64,000 nt of DNA, taken from NCBI RefSeq assembly GCF_900091315.1, contig NZ_FLSP01000040.1, forward strand, positions 1 through 64,000, written 5' to 3'. The stretch is from Streptomyces sp. DI166. GTDB taxonomy: Bacteria > Actinomycetota > Actinomycetes > Streptomycetales > Streptomycetaceae. Positions 36,877 through 44,865 of the stretch are shown in pieces (the first letter of the stretch is position 1; each line of letters opens with the position of its first letter). The notes beneath the pieces are model-generated. The model did not search any database, was not told the DNA's origin, and was given only the letters and a program-made list of their open reading frames with translations. The position numbers and the translations under genes were made by a program.

Positions 36877-37779
36877 TCAGAGCACCGTCGCCCCCGCCAC
36901 CGGCCCCGACGCCGTCCGTACCGACCTGCAGGTGCCCGAGGTGCGCAGTGTCTCGGCGACCTTCCGCGCCGACTCCGCGTCCCGGACGAGGAAGGCGGTG
37001 GTCGGGCCCGAGCCCGAGACCAGGGTCGCGAGGGCGCCCGCGGCGCGGCCCGCCGCGAGGGTGTCGGCGAGTTCGGGGAAGAGGGAGAGCGCGGCGGGCT
37101 GGAGGTCGTTGGAGACGGCCGCGGCGAGCGCGTCCGCGTCGCCCTTGGCGAGCGCCGTCAGCAGGTCCGGGGAGGCCACCGGCTCCGGGACGTCCCGGCC
37201 CTCGGCGAGCCGGTCGAACTCACGGAACACCGCCGGGGTCGACAGCCCGCGCGAGGCCATCGCGAACACCCAGTGGAAGGTCCCGCCGGTCTCCAGCGTG
37301 CGCAGCTTCTCACCCCGCCCGGTGCCGAGCGCGGCCCCGCCGACCAGGCTGAAGGGCACGTCACTGCCCAGCTCCGCGCAGATGTCGAGCAGTTCGTCGC
37401 GGGACGCGCGCGTGCCCCACAGCGCGTCGCAGGCGAGCAGGGCGCCCGCGCCGTCCGCGCTGCCGCCCGCCATACCGCCCGCGACGGGGATGTCCTTGGC
37501 GATGTGGACGTGCACGTCGGGGCTGATGCCGTGGCGCGCGGCGAGCGCCTCGGCCGCCCGGACGGCGAGGTTGGTGCCGTCCAGCGGGACCTGCGCGGCG
37601 TCGGGGCCCTCGCAGGTCACGCGCGGTCCGCTGCCGGGCTGCCGCGCGGTGACGGTGACCTCGTCGTACAGGCCGACCGCGAGGAAGACGTTGGCCAGGT
37701 CGTGGAAGCCGTCGGGGCGCGCGGCGCCCACCGCGAGCTGGACGTTGACCTTGGCGGGGACGCGTACGGTGACGCTCAC
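36877..37779 (-). CDS. ispE: 4-diphosphocytidyl-2-C-methyl-D-erythritol kinase
   Basis: The MEP-pathway kinase making isoprenoid precursors. The 300-residue GHMP kinase has VRVPAKVNVQLAVGAARPDGFH (~3-25) and the ATP loop PVAGGMAGGSADGAGAL (~97-113), then ELGSDVPFSLVGG and VSGSGPTTAF. The GTG start overlaps the rsmA stop (GTGA), so it is coupled to rsmA. rpfB-ksgA-ispE is the same order as in mycobacteria. Confidence 0.95.
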   Translation of the reverse strand: MSVTVRVPAKVNVQLAVGAARPDGFHDLANVFLAVGLYDEVTVTARQPGSGPRVTCEGPDAAQVPLDGTNLAVRAAEALAARHGISPDVHVHIAKDIPVAGGMAGGSADGAGALLACDALWGTRASRDELLDICAELGSDVPFSLVGGAALGTGRGEKLRTLETGGTFHWVFAMASRGLSTPAVFREFDRLAEGRDVPEPVASPDLLTALAKGDADALAAAVSNDLQPAALSLFPELADTLAAGRAAGALATLVSGSGPTTAFLVRDAESARKVAETLRTSGTCRSVRTASGPVAGATVL

Positions 37780-38651
37780 TGGTGACCGGACTCCTTGTGC
37801 TCGGCGATGCGCGCGAACTCCTCCACCGTCAGCGACTCCCCGCGCGCCTGCGGCGAGACCCCGGCCGCGACCAGCGCCGCCTCCGCCGCGGGCGCGGAAC
37901 CGGCCCATCCGGCGAGCGCGGCCCTGAGCGTCTTGCGCCGCTGCGCGAACGCGGCGTCCACGACGGCGAACACCTCCTTCTTGGAGGCGGTGGTCTTCAG
38001 CGGCTCTGACCTGCGGACCAGGGAGACCAGCCCGCTGTCGACGTTCGGGGCCGGCCAGAAGACGTTGCGGCCGATGGCTCCGGCCCGCTTGACCTCGGCG
38101 TACCAGTTCGCCTTCACCGAGGGCACGCCGTACACCTTCGAACCGGGCGCCGCGGCCAGCCGGTCGGCGACCTCGGCCTGCACCATGACGAGGGTGCGCT
38201 CGATGCTCGGGAAGGTGTCGAGCATGTGCAGCAGCACGGGGACGGCGACGTTGTACGGCAGGTTCGCCACCAGCGCGGTCGGGGCGGGGCCGGGCAGCTC
38301 GGTGACGTGCATGGCGTCGGAGTGGACCAGCGCGAACCGGTCGGCGCGCCCGGGCATCCGGGCGGCGACGGTGGCGGGCAGCGCGCCCGCGAGGACGTCG
38401 TCGATCTCGACTGCGGTGACCCGGTCGGCCACCTCCAGCAGCGCCAGCGTGAGCGAGCCGAGCCCGGGGCCGACCTCCACGACCACGTCGTCGGGCCGCA
38501 CGTCCGCGGTACGGACGATACGGCGCACGGTGTTCGCGTCGATCACGAAGTTCTGGCCGCGCTGCTTGGTGGGCCGTACGCCGAGGACTTCCGCGAGCTC
38601 ACGGATGTCGGCGGGGCCCAGGAGGGCGTCGGGGGCGGGGCTGCTGCTCAC
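37776..38651 (-). CDS. rsmA: 16S rRNA dimethyladenosine transferase
   Basis: RsmA/KsgA dimethylates two adjacent adenosines in the 3'-terminal hairpin of 16S rRNA. The 291-residue protein has RGQNFVIDANTVRRIVRTAD, VVVEVGPGLGSLTLALLE (SAM motif) and LVANLPYNVAVPVL (catalytic NLPY), then KANWYAEVKR and VDSGLVSLVRR. GTG 38651 has no Shine-Dalgarno, but a TACCCT -10 lies 6 nt upstream, indicating a leaderless mRNA. Confidence 0.95.
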   Translation of the reverse strand: MSSSPAPDALLGPADIRELAEVLGVRPTKQRGQNFVIDANTVRRIVRTADVRPDDVVVEVGPGLGSLTLALLEVADRVTAVEIDDVLAGALPATVAARMPGRADRFALVHSDAMHVTELPGPAPTALVANLPYNVAVPVLLHMLDTFPSIERTLVMVQAEVADRLAAAPGSKVYGVPSVKANWYAEVKRAGAIGRNVFWPAPNVDSGLVSLVRRSEPLKTTASKKEVFAVVDAAFAQRRKTLRAALAGWAGSAPAAEAALVAAGVSPQARGESLTVEEFARIAEHKESGHQ

Positions 38652-38657
38652 GGGACA

Positions 38658-38663
38658 AGGGTA
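38658..38663 (-). promoter_or_regulatory. -10 element of leaderless rsmA mRNA
   Basis: On the minus strand TACCCT (matching TAnnnT) ends 6 nt before GTG 38651. This places the transcription start at or next to the start codon; no Shine-Dalgarno is present. Confidence 0.5.
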
Positions 38664-38699
38664 CGGGCCGGGGAAAGGGCGTCCGTCCTGCGCGGGGGT

Positions 38700-39004
38700 G
38701 GCGGGGTAGGGGCGGGTGTGGGGGGGCGTGCGAGGTGGCGTGCGCCGCGTGGTGCGTACCACGCGCCGCGTGCCGCGTGCCGCGTGCCGCGTGCCGCGGG
38801 AGGGGAGCGGCGCGTGCGCGGCGTGGTGCGCGTCGCGTGCCGCGTGCCGCGGGAGGGGAGCAGCGCCCGTGTGGCGCGGGGTGCGCTCTGCGTGACGGGA
38901 GGGGGCGCGAGGTGCATCACGCGCGCCCGGCGCTCACACCCGCACCGCACTCCCCGCGCGCACCCGCTGCCGCGCGCCCCGCGCACACATCACGCGCCCC
39001 GCGC
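38700..39004. repeat. low-complexity GC repeat tract between rsmA and rpfB
   Basis: The 353-bp gap 38652-39004 has no supportable gene. It contains a 7-mer array (CCGCGTG repeated from ~38765 to 38796), and the block CGCGTGCCGCGTGCCGCGGG with following AGGGGAGC is repeated at ~38778 and ~38832. C/G-rich, CGCGC-rich sequence then runs to the rpfB stop. It is minisatellite-like and may vary between strains. Confidence 0.65.
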
Positions 39005-40360
39005 TCACCCCTGCAAACGCGCCCCGCAGTGCGGCCAGGGGCTCGCGCCGCGCTGCACATACAGCTTCTTCGCGCGGAGCGTCTGCTCGGACGCCGGCGC
39101 GTCCTGGGGGCGGCCGCTGCCGCCGAGGCTGCGCCAGGTGCCGGTGTCGAACTGGTACAGGCCGCCGTACGTCCCCGAGGGGTCCACCGCGTCGGCCCGC
39201 CCGCCCGACTCGCAGGTCGCGAGCGCCTGCCAGTTCAGGTGGTCAGCGCCGCGCACGGAGGTCGGCATGGGCTTGGTGCCGACCCGTACCACCTGGGTGC
39301 GCGGTTCGCGCACCAGCTCGGTCCTGATCCGGCGCGGCTTCTGCCGCACACCGTTGACCGTGCGCAGGGAGTAGGTGATCCGGCGCAGGCCCGGATGTCC
39401 GGCGCGCTCGACGACCTCGGTCCCGCGGAACAGCGAGGGGTCCTCGGTGCGCCGGACGTCGAAGGGGATCTCCTCCTCGCGGACCTCCTGGGTGCCGGTG
39501 ATCCGCAGCACGGTCACCGTCTGCCCGTCGCGCGGGAAGCTGTCGAGCGGGACGGCGGTGGTGTCCTCGCCGCGCAGGGTGATCCCGGCCTCCTCGACGG
39601 CCTGCCGTACGGTCGCGGCGTTGGTGCGCACGGTGCGGGCGCGCCCGTCCGCCATGACGGTCACGGAGCGCTCGGTGCGCACGTTCAGCGCGAGCCCGGC
39701 GCGCCCGATCTTCAGGGAGCGCGCGACAGAGATGTACGCCCCCTCCGCGCGCACGCCCCACTGGCGCAGCGCCTCCTCCACGGTGCGCGCCGTCGTCCAC
39801 ACCTCGTGGCGCTCGCCGTCGAGCATGAGCCGTACCGGGCGCCCGTACCGCACCTCGATCTCGTCCCCGCTGCTCAGCTCGGCGCCGGGGGCGGGCGCGA
39901 CCACGTCGTGCGCCCCCACCCGCACGCCCTCCTCGGCGAGCAGCTCACCGACGTCGTCGGCGAAGGTGTGCAGGGTGCGCGGCTTGCCGTCGATGCTGAG
40001 CTCGATCGCCTTGTCCTTGGCGACGAAGGCGGTGGTGCCGCCCGCGAGGAAGGCGACGACCAGCGCCTGCGGCAGCAGACGGCGCACGGAGCCGTCCGCG
40101 CTCCCGGCGTACCGCGACTTCCTGCGGCGCGCACCCCGACGCCCCGCTCCGGCGCGCGCAACAGGAGCGAGCACCCCCTCCTCCGGCGCGCTCCAGCCGC
40201 CCGCGTCGTACGCCCCCTCCTCGTACGCCGGGCGGTACGTGTCCACGTACACCTGCCCGTACGCCAGCGTCTCCGCGCTGTGCAGATCCGCGGGGGGCGC
40301 GTCGTAGCCGCCGTACGCCGGTGGCGCTGTGTACGTGCCGTACTGCGAGTTGCTGCTCAC
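39005..40360 (-). CDS. rpfB: resuscitation-promoting factor RpfB
   Basis: A muralytic enzyme that cleaves peptidoglycan and promotes spore germination and resuscitation. 451 residues: a Tyr-rich cytoplasmic region (1-90), a TM/signal anchor (LLPQALVVAFLAGGTTAFVA ~94-113), three DUF348 repeats (~118-290), a G5 domain (TEDPSLFRGTEVVERAGHPG...REPRTQVVRVGT) and the C-terminal Rpf lysozyme-like domain (LNWQALATCESGG, catalytic Glu; GTYGGLYQFDTGTWRSLGG). The start is GTG 40360, with GGAG 8-9 nt upstream. Gene order tatD-rpfB-ksgA-ispE is conserved in actinobacteria. Confidence 0.94.
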   Translation of the reverse strand: MSSNSQYGTYTAPPAYGGYDAPPADLHSAETLAYGQVYVDTYRPAYEEGAYDAGGWSAPEEGVLAPVARAGAGRRGARRRKSRYAGSADGSVRRLLPQALVVAFLAGGTTAFVAKDKAIELSIDGKPRTLHTFADDVGELLAEEGVRVGAHDVVAPAPGAELSSGDEIEVRYGRPVRLMLDGERHEVWTTARTVEEALRQWGVRAEGAYISVARSLKIGRAGLALNVRTERSVTVMADGRARTVRTNAATVRQAVEEAGITLRGEDTTAVPLDSFPRDGQTVTVLRITGTQEVREEEIPFDVRRTEDPSLFRGTEVVERAGHPGLRRITYSLRTVNGVRQKPRRIRTELVREPRTQVVRVGTKPMPTSVRGADHLNWQALATCESGGRADAVDPSGTYGGLYQFDTGTWRSLGGSGRPQDAPASEQTLRAKKLYVQRGASPWPHCGARLQG

Positions 40361-40485
40361 GTGGCCACGCTCCAGAGGGCCAGAGGGTCCCGATCGGGCC
40401 CCCAGAACCTAGCGGAGCGAGCGTCACTCTCCAAAGCGACGCGACTACACACCGTCGCGAGCGGCGCGCGTTCGACGGAACGCGC

Positions 40486-41364
40486 TCAGTACCCGAACGC
40501 GCGCGCCGTGTTCGCGCCCAGCGCCGTCGCCAGCGCGTCCTCGTCGATCCCGCGCACGGCGGCCATCGCGCGCACCGTGACCGGGATCAGGTACGGCGCG
40601 TTGGGCCGTCCGCGGTACGGCGCGGGCGTCAGGAAGGGCGCGTCGGTCTCCACCAGGAGCAACTCCAGCGGGGCGACGGCCACGGCGTCCCGCAGGTCCT
40701 GGGCGTTCTTGAAGGTGACGTTGCCGGCGAAGGACATGAAGTACCCCGCGCGGGCGCAGATCTCCGCCATCTCGGCGTCACCGGAGTAGCAGTGGAAGAC
40801 GGTGCGCTCCGGCGCGCCCTCCTCCTTCAGCACCCGCAGCACGTCCGCGTGGGCGTCCCGGTCGTGGATGACCAGCGCCTTGCCGTGCCGCTTGGCGATC
40901 TCGATGTGGGCCCGGAAGGAGCGGTCCTGTGCCTCCTTGCCGCCCTCGCCGGTGCGGAAGTAGTCCAGGCCGGTCTCTCCGACGGCCTTCACATGCGGCA
41001 GCGCGGCCAGCCGGTCGATCTCGGCGAGCGCCGCGTCGAGCCCCGCGTCCCCGAGCGGCTCCCGCGCCCCCTGCCGGGACCAGCCGTCGGGGTCGCCGTG
41101 CACGATCCGCGGGGCCTCGTTGGGGTGCAGGGCGACGGCGGCGTGGACGTTGTCGTGCGCCGCCGCCGTGTCCGCCGCCCACTGCGAGCCGCGCACGTCG
41201 CAGCCGACCTGCACGACCGTCGTCACACCGACCGACGCGGCCTTGGCGAGCCCCTCCTCCACCGTGCCGGACTGCATGTCGAGGTGGGTGTGGGAGTCGG
41301 CGACGGGCACCCGCAGGGGATCCGGGAGCGGCGGCGCGGCGTTCTTGTCGGTGGCGGAAGACAT
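40486..41364 (-). CDS. tatD: TatD-family metal-dependent deoxyribonuclease
   Basis: A 292-residue TIM-barrel hydrolase. Metal ligands are in DSHTHLD, VGETGLDYF (Glu), LVIHDRDAH, FHCYSGD and VETDAPFLTP (Asp). It acts in DNA 3' end processing and oxidative-damage quality control. ATG 41364 follows AGGATCGACGGC; the longer frame lacks TatD similarity. It lies upstream of rpfB with a 125-bp gap in which I see no riboswitch. Confidence 0.93.
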   Translation of the reverse strand: MSSATDKNAAPPLPDPLRVPVADSHTHLDMQSGTVEEGLAKAASVGVTTVVQVGCDVRGSQWAADTAAAHDNVHAAVALHPNEAPRIVHGDPDGWSRQGAREPLGDAGLDAALAEIDRLAALPHVKAVGETGLDYFRTGEGGKEAQDRSFRAHIEIAKRHGKALVIHDRDAHADVLRVLKEEGAPERTVFHCYSGDAEMAEICARAGYFMSFAGNVTFKNAQDLRDAVAVAPLELLLVETDAPFLTPAPYRGRPNAPYLIPVTVRAMAAVRGIDEDALATALGANTARAFGY

Positions 41365-41426
41365 GCCGTCGATCCTACGGAAACGGCAGGCCGGGACCGT
41401 ACCCGGTAAAGGGCCCCCGGGGCTCC

Positions 41427-41792
41427 TCAGCGCGCCCCGCGCTGGAAGGGATGCAGCAGGTCGGACAGATGCCAGTGGTGCCGCTCCCCGGCGGCTCCCC
41501 CGTCCTCGTGTCCGTACGCGGCGTCGCGCACCGCCGACACCCGCCCCGCGCGCATGATCCGTACGAGATGCGCGTCGCAGTTCTGGCACGTGGGCCGGCG
41601 CAGCGGGGACGGCACGACCCGGCCGTCGGACACGTACAGCACGAACTCCTGCCCCTCGGCGTCCGTGTGGTGCTCTATCTCGTAGGACTGCTCCCAGCCG
41701 TGCCCGCAGCGCATGCAGGCGAAGGAGTACGACTCGTGGACGACGGGTGTGGTCGCGGTGCGCAGACGGGTCCGCCCTGCGGTGTCGCTCAT
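41427..41792 (-). CDS. zinc-ribbon-like small protein
   Basis: A 121-residue protein with two cysteine pairs, CMRCGHGWEQSYEIEHH (~27) and CQNCDAHLVRI (~70), in the form of a treble-clef or zinc-ribbon. The C-terminus is His-rich (GERHHWHLSDLLHPF). ATG 41792 has GGAG 5-6 nt upstream. It is located between rsmI and tatD on the same strand; its position is conserved in Streptomyces, but I know of no assigned function. Confidence 0.75.
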   Translation of the reverse strand: MSDTAGRTRLRTATTPVVHESYSFACMRCGHGWEQSYEIEHHTDAEGQEFVLYVSDGRVVPSPLRRPTCQNCDAHLVRIMRAGRVSAVRDAAYGHEDGGAAGERHHWHLSDLLHPFQRGAR

Positions 41793-41960
41793 ACCGGCTC
41801 CAGATGATCCGCTGGTGGGGCGGATTGCGCCCCTGTGGCCAGTGGACTCCTCGGCGGAGCCGAAAGCACGCGAACTGTGCACTGTTGGCCGCGACTTGGG
41901 CGTTCCTTGCCGAAGCGCCCGTACCGCTTTACCGCGGCATGGCGAGGGGCGCCGCGGACA

Positions 41961-42812
41961 TCACTTGGTCTTTGCCGCCACCACGGCGTCGAACACGACC
42001 CGCTTGGGCAGCCCCGCCTCCACCGCCACCGCGGCGATCGCCTCCTTGCGGCGCTCCCCCGCCTCCTCACGGACCCGCACCCGCCGCACCAGCTCCTCCG
42101 GGCCGATCTCCTCGGGCCCCTTGTCCGGCGCGCCCTCCACGACGACCGTGATCTCCCCGCGCACGCCCTCGGCGGCCCAGGCGGCCAGCTCGCCGAGCGT
42201 GCCGCGCCTGACCTCCTCGTAGGTCTTGGTCAGCTCCCGGCACACCGCGGCCCGCCGCTCCTCGCCGAAGACGGAGGCCATCGCGGCCAGGGTGTCGTCG
42301 AGGCGGTGCGGGGCCTCGAAGTAGACCATCGTGCGCCGCTCCTCGGCGACCTCGCGCAGCCGGGTGAGCCGTTCGCCCGCCTTGCGCGGCAGGAACCCCT
42401 CGAAGCAGAACCGGTCCACGGGCAGCCCGGACAGCGCGAGCGCGGTGAGCACGGCGGACGGGCCGGGAACGGCCGTGATCGGCACGTCCCGTTCGACGGC
42501 GGCGGCGACCAGCCGGTAGCCGGGGTCGGAGACGGAGGGCATCCCGGCGTCGGTGACGAGCAGCACACGCGCACCGCCGAGCAGTTCCTCGACGAGTTCG
42601 GGGGTGCGGGCCGACTCGTTGCCCTCGAAGTACGACACCACGCGCCCCTTGGGAGTGACGCCCAGCGCCTGGGTCAGCCGACGCAGCCGCCGGGTGTCCT
42701 CGGCGGCGACGACATCGGCGCCGGCGAGCTCCTCGGCGAGCCGGGGCGGGGCGTCGGCGATCTCCCCGATGGGGGTGCCGGCGAGGACCAGGGTTCCGGG
42801 CGTTACTGTCAC
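41961..42812 (-). CDS. rsmI: 16S rRNA (cytidine-2'-O)-methyltransferase
   Basis: It methylates C1402 of 16S rRNA. The 283-residue tetrapyrrole-methylase fold has LVLAGTPIGEIADAPPRL, AAEDTRRLRRL, LVTDAGMPSVSDPGYRLV, AVPGPSAVLTALALSGLP and FFEAPHR-type (YFEAPHRL) motifs. GTG 42812 follows GAGGATGGAAAC. It is divergent from the O-mannosyltransferase gene (62 bp apart). Confidence 0.95.
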   Translation of the reverse strand: MTVTPGTLVLAGTPIGEIADAPPRLAEELAGADVVAAEDTRRLRRLTQALGVTPKGRVVSYFEGNESARTPELVEELLGGARVLLVTDAGMPSVSDPGYRLVAAAVERDVPITAVPGPSAVLTALALSGLPVDRFCFEGFLPRKAGERLTRLREVAEERRTMVYFEAPHRLDDTLAAMASVFGEERRAAVCRELTKTYEEVRRGTLGELAAWAAEGVRGEITVVVEGAPDKGPEEIGPEELVRRVRVREEAGERRKEAIAAVAVEAGLPKRVVFDAVVAAKTK

Positions 42813-42862
42813 GTTTCCATCCTCGCAGGCGCCATGCGCGGGATTCCCACAGACGGGTTCCC

Positions 42863-42868
42863 TACGAT
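42863..42868 (+). promoter_or_regulatory. -10 element of leaderless pmt mRNA
   Basis: TACGAT ends 6 nt before GTG 42875 and no Shine-Dalgarno is present, which is the leaderless pattern. Confidence 0.5.
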
Positions 42869-42874
42869 GGCGCG

Positions 42875-44626
42875 GTGACCAGTACAGCGTCGTCCATGGA
42901 CACCACGGACACCCGGCAGGGCCAGACGCCGCAGGACCAGCGGCCCTCGTGGCAGCAGCGGCTGCGGCGATTCGGATACACGGCGGGGCCGAAGAGCGAT
43001 GTCCGCGACCGCCTGGTACCGCCGTACGCGCAGCCCGGACCGAGACTGTGGAAGGTGCTTGGCCTGCCGCCGACCCTCACCGACCGGCTGCTGCGCTGGT
43101 CCGGCTGGGGCGGACCGCTGCTGGTCACGCTGTTCGCGGGCATCCTGCGGTTCTGGAACCTGGGCAGCCCGAAGGCGGTGATATTCGACGAGACGTACTA
43201 CGCCAAGGACGCCTGGGCGCTCGTCCACCGCGGCTTCGAGGTCAACTGGGACAAGAACGCCAACAACGCGGTGCTGGACCTGGCCGACAAGGTCGCCATC
43301 CCGACGGACGCCGCGTACGTCGTCCATCCGCCGGTCGGCAAGTACGTCATCGGGCTGGGCGAGCTGATGTTCGGGTTCGACCCGTTCGGCTGGCGGTTCA
43401 TGACCGCGCTGCTCGGCACGCTGTCGGTGCTGATGCTCTGCCGGATCGGCCGCCGGATCTTCCGCTCCACCTTCCTCGGGTGCCTCGCGGGCGCGCTGAT
43501 GGCGGTGGACGGACTGCACTTCGTGATGAGCCGCACCGCGCTGCTCGACGGGGTGCTGATGTTCTTCGTGCTGGCCGCGTTCGGCTGTCTGGTGGTCGAC
43601 CGCGACAAGGCGCGCGAACGGCTCGCCGCGGCCCTCCCCACGGACGACGCGGGCCGGGTCCTCCCGCACGCGCCCACCGCCGACACCCTGGGCCTGGGCT
43701 GGCGGCCCTGGCGCTGGGCGGCCGGTGTGATGCTGGGCCTGGCCATCGGCACCAAGTGGAACGGCCTGTACTTCCTGGTCGCGTTCGGCCTGCTCACGGT
43801 CCTGTGGGACGTCGGCACCCGCAAGGTGGCCGGCGCGGGCCGCCCCTACGCCGCGGTCGTCCGGCACGACCTGGGCCTGGCCTTCCTGGCCACGGTGCCC
43901 GTCGCGATCGTCACCTACCTGGCGTCCTGGACCGGCTGGATCATGTCCGCCACGGACGGTTCCGGCGGCTACTACCGCAACTGGGCCGTGAAGGACGGCA
44001 GGAACAGCGACTGGTCCTGGCTGTTCCCCGACTGGTGGCGCAGCCTGTGGCACTACGAGACGCAGGTCTACGAGTTCCACGTCGGCCTGTCCTCGCCGCA
44101 CACCTACGAGTCCAACCCGTGGAGCTGGATCATCACCGGCCGCCCGGTGTCCTACTTCTACGAGTCCCCGGCCCCCGGCAAGGACGGCTGCCCCGTCGAC
44201 GCCGGCGAGAAGTGCGCCCGCGAGGTCCTGGCCATCGGCACCCCGCTGCTGTGGTGGGTCGCCGCCTTCGCGGTGCTGTACGTCCTGTGGCGCTGGTTCT
44301 TCCGCCGCGACTGGCGCGCGGGCGCCATCGCCTGCGGCATCGCGGCCGGCTACCTGCCCTGGTTCCTCTACCAGGAACGCACGATCTTCTTCTTCTACGC
44401 CGTCGTCTTCCTGCCCTTCCTCTGCCTCGCGGTGGCCATGCTCCTCGGCGCGATCATCGGCCCCCCGAACTCCACGGAGACCCGCCGCGTGGCGGGCGCC
44501 ACCGGTGCGGGCGTCTTGGTCCTGCTGATCGCGTGGAACTTCATCTACTTCTGGCCCATCTACACCGGCACCGCCATCCCGATCGACGACTGGCGGGCGC
44601 GGATGTGGCTGGATACGTGGGTCTAG
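42875..44626 (+). CDS. pmt: protein O-mannosyltransferase
   Basis: A 583-residue PMT/GT-C glycosyltransferase with about 11 TM segments. The first luminal-type loop carries the DE catalytic motif (VIFDETYYAKDAW). KWNGLYFL, the EFHVGLSSPHTYESNPWSW segment and FLYQERTIFFFYAVVFLPF are all typical of the actinobacterial enzyme. It transfers mannose from polyprenyl-P-mannose to exported proteins; in S. coelicolor Pmt is needed for phage phiC31 infection and affects antibiotic sensitivity. GTG start, leaderless. Confidence 0.94.
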   Translation: MTSTASSMDTTDTRQGQTPQDQRPSWQQRLRRFGYTAGPKSDVRDRLVPPYAQPGPRLWKVLGLPPTLTDRLLRWSGWGGPLLVTLFAGILRFWNLGSPKAVIFDETYYAKDAWALVHRGFEVNWDKNANNAVLDLADKVAIPTDAAYVVHPPVGKYVIGLGELMFGFDPFGWRFMTALLGTLSVLMLCRIGRRIFRSTFLGCLAGALMAVDGLHFVMSRTALLDGVLMFFVLAAFGCLVVDRDKARERLAAALPTDDAGRVLPHAPTADTLGLGWRPWRWAAGVMLGLAIGTKWNGLYFLVAFGLLTVLWDVGTRKVAGAGRPYAAVVRHDLGLAFLATVPVAIVTYLASWTGWIMSATDGSGGYYRNWAVKDGRNSDWSWLFPDWWRSLWHYETQVYEFHVGLSSPHTYESNPWSWIITGRPVSYFYESPAPGKDGCPVDAGEKCAREVLAIGTPLLWWVAAFAVLYVLWRWFFRRDWRAGAIACGIAAGYLPWFLYQERTIFFFYAVVFLPFLCLAVAMLLGAIIGPPNSTETRRVAGATGAGVLVLLIAWNFIYFWPIYTGTAIPIDDWRARMWLDTWV

Positions 44627-44816
44627 CCCGGCAGGCGACCGGCGACCGCCCGTCATGAGACGTACCCCGCTCCGAGCAGGAGCCAGGCGGGCGCGGTCGC
44701 CGGTCAGGCGCCCCGAGCTTGCCAGCACCCGGGGCGCGGTGATCGTATCCGCCCGCCCGCGCGTTCGAGGATGCGCACCAGACAACGATCGGGAAACTCC
44801 CGGCCCGTGTGTCACA

Positions 44817-44858
44817 CCCTCCCCGTACAGTGCAAGGCATACGGGGAAACGGGGAGGG
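44817..44858 (+). promoter_or_regulatory. leader hairpin that can mask the PBP Shine-Dalgarno
   Basis: CCCTCCCCGT (44817-44826) can pair over 10 bp with ACGGGGAGGG (44849-44858), which contains the Shine-Dalgarno of the PBP gene starting at 44866. CCCCGTA (44821-44827) can alternatively pair with TACGGGG (44840-44846), leaving the Shine-Dalgarno free. This works only if transcription starts upstream of 44817, which is unknown. Confidence 0.4.
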
Positions 44859-44865
44859 CTGCCCA

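Noticed and set aside
38648..38986. Small minus-strand ORF in the rsmA-rpfB gap
   Set aside because: Composition follows the 7-mer repeats (Arg/Thr/Pro), with no ribosome site or similarity; not a credible gene.
40361..40485. c-di-AMP (ydaO) riboswitch upstream of rpfB
   Set aside because: Rpf genes can be under this riboswitch, but the 125-bp gap is short and shows none of the conserved segments I could recognise.
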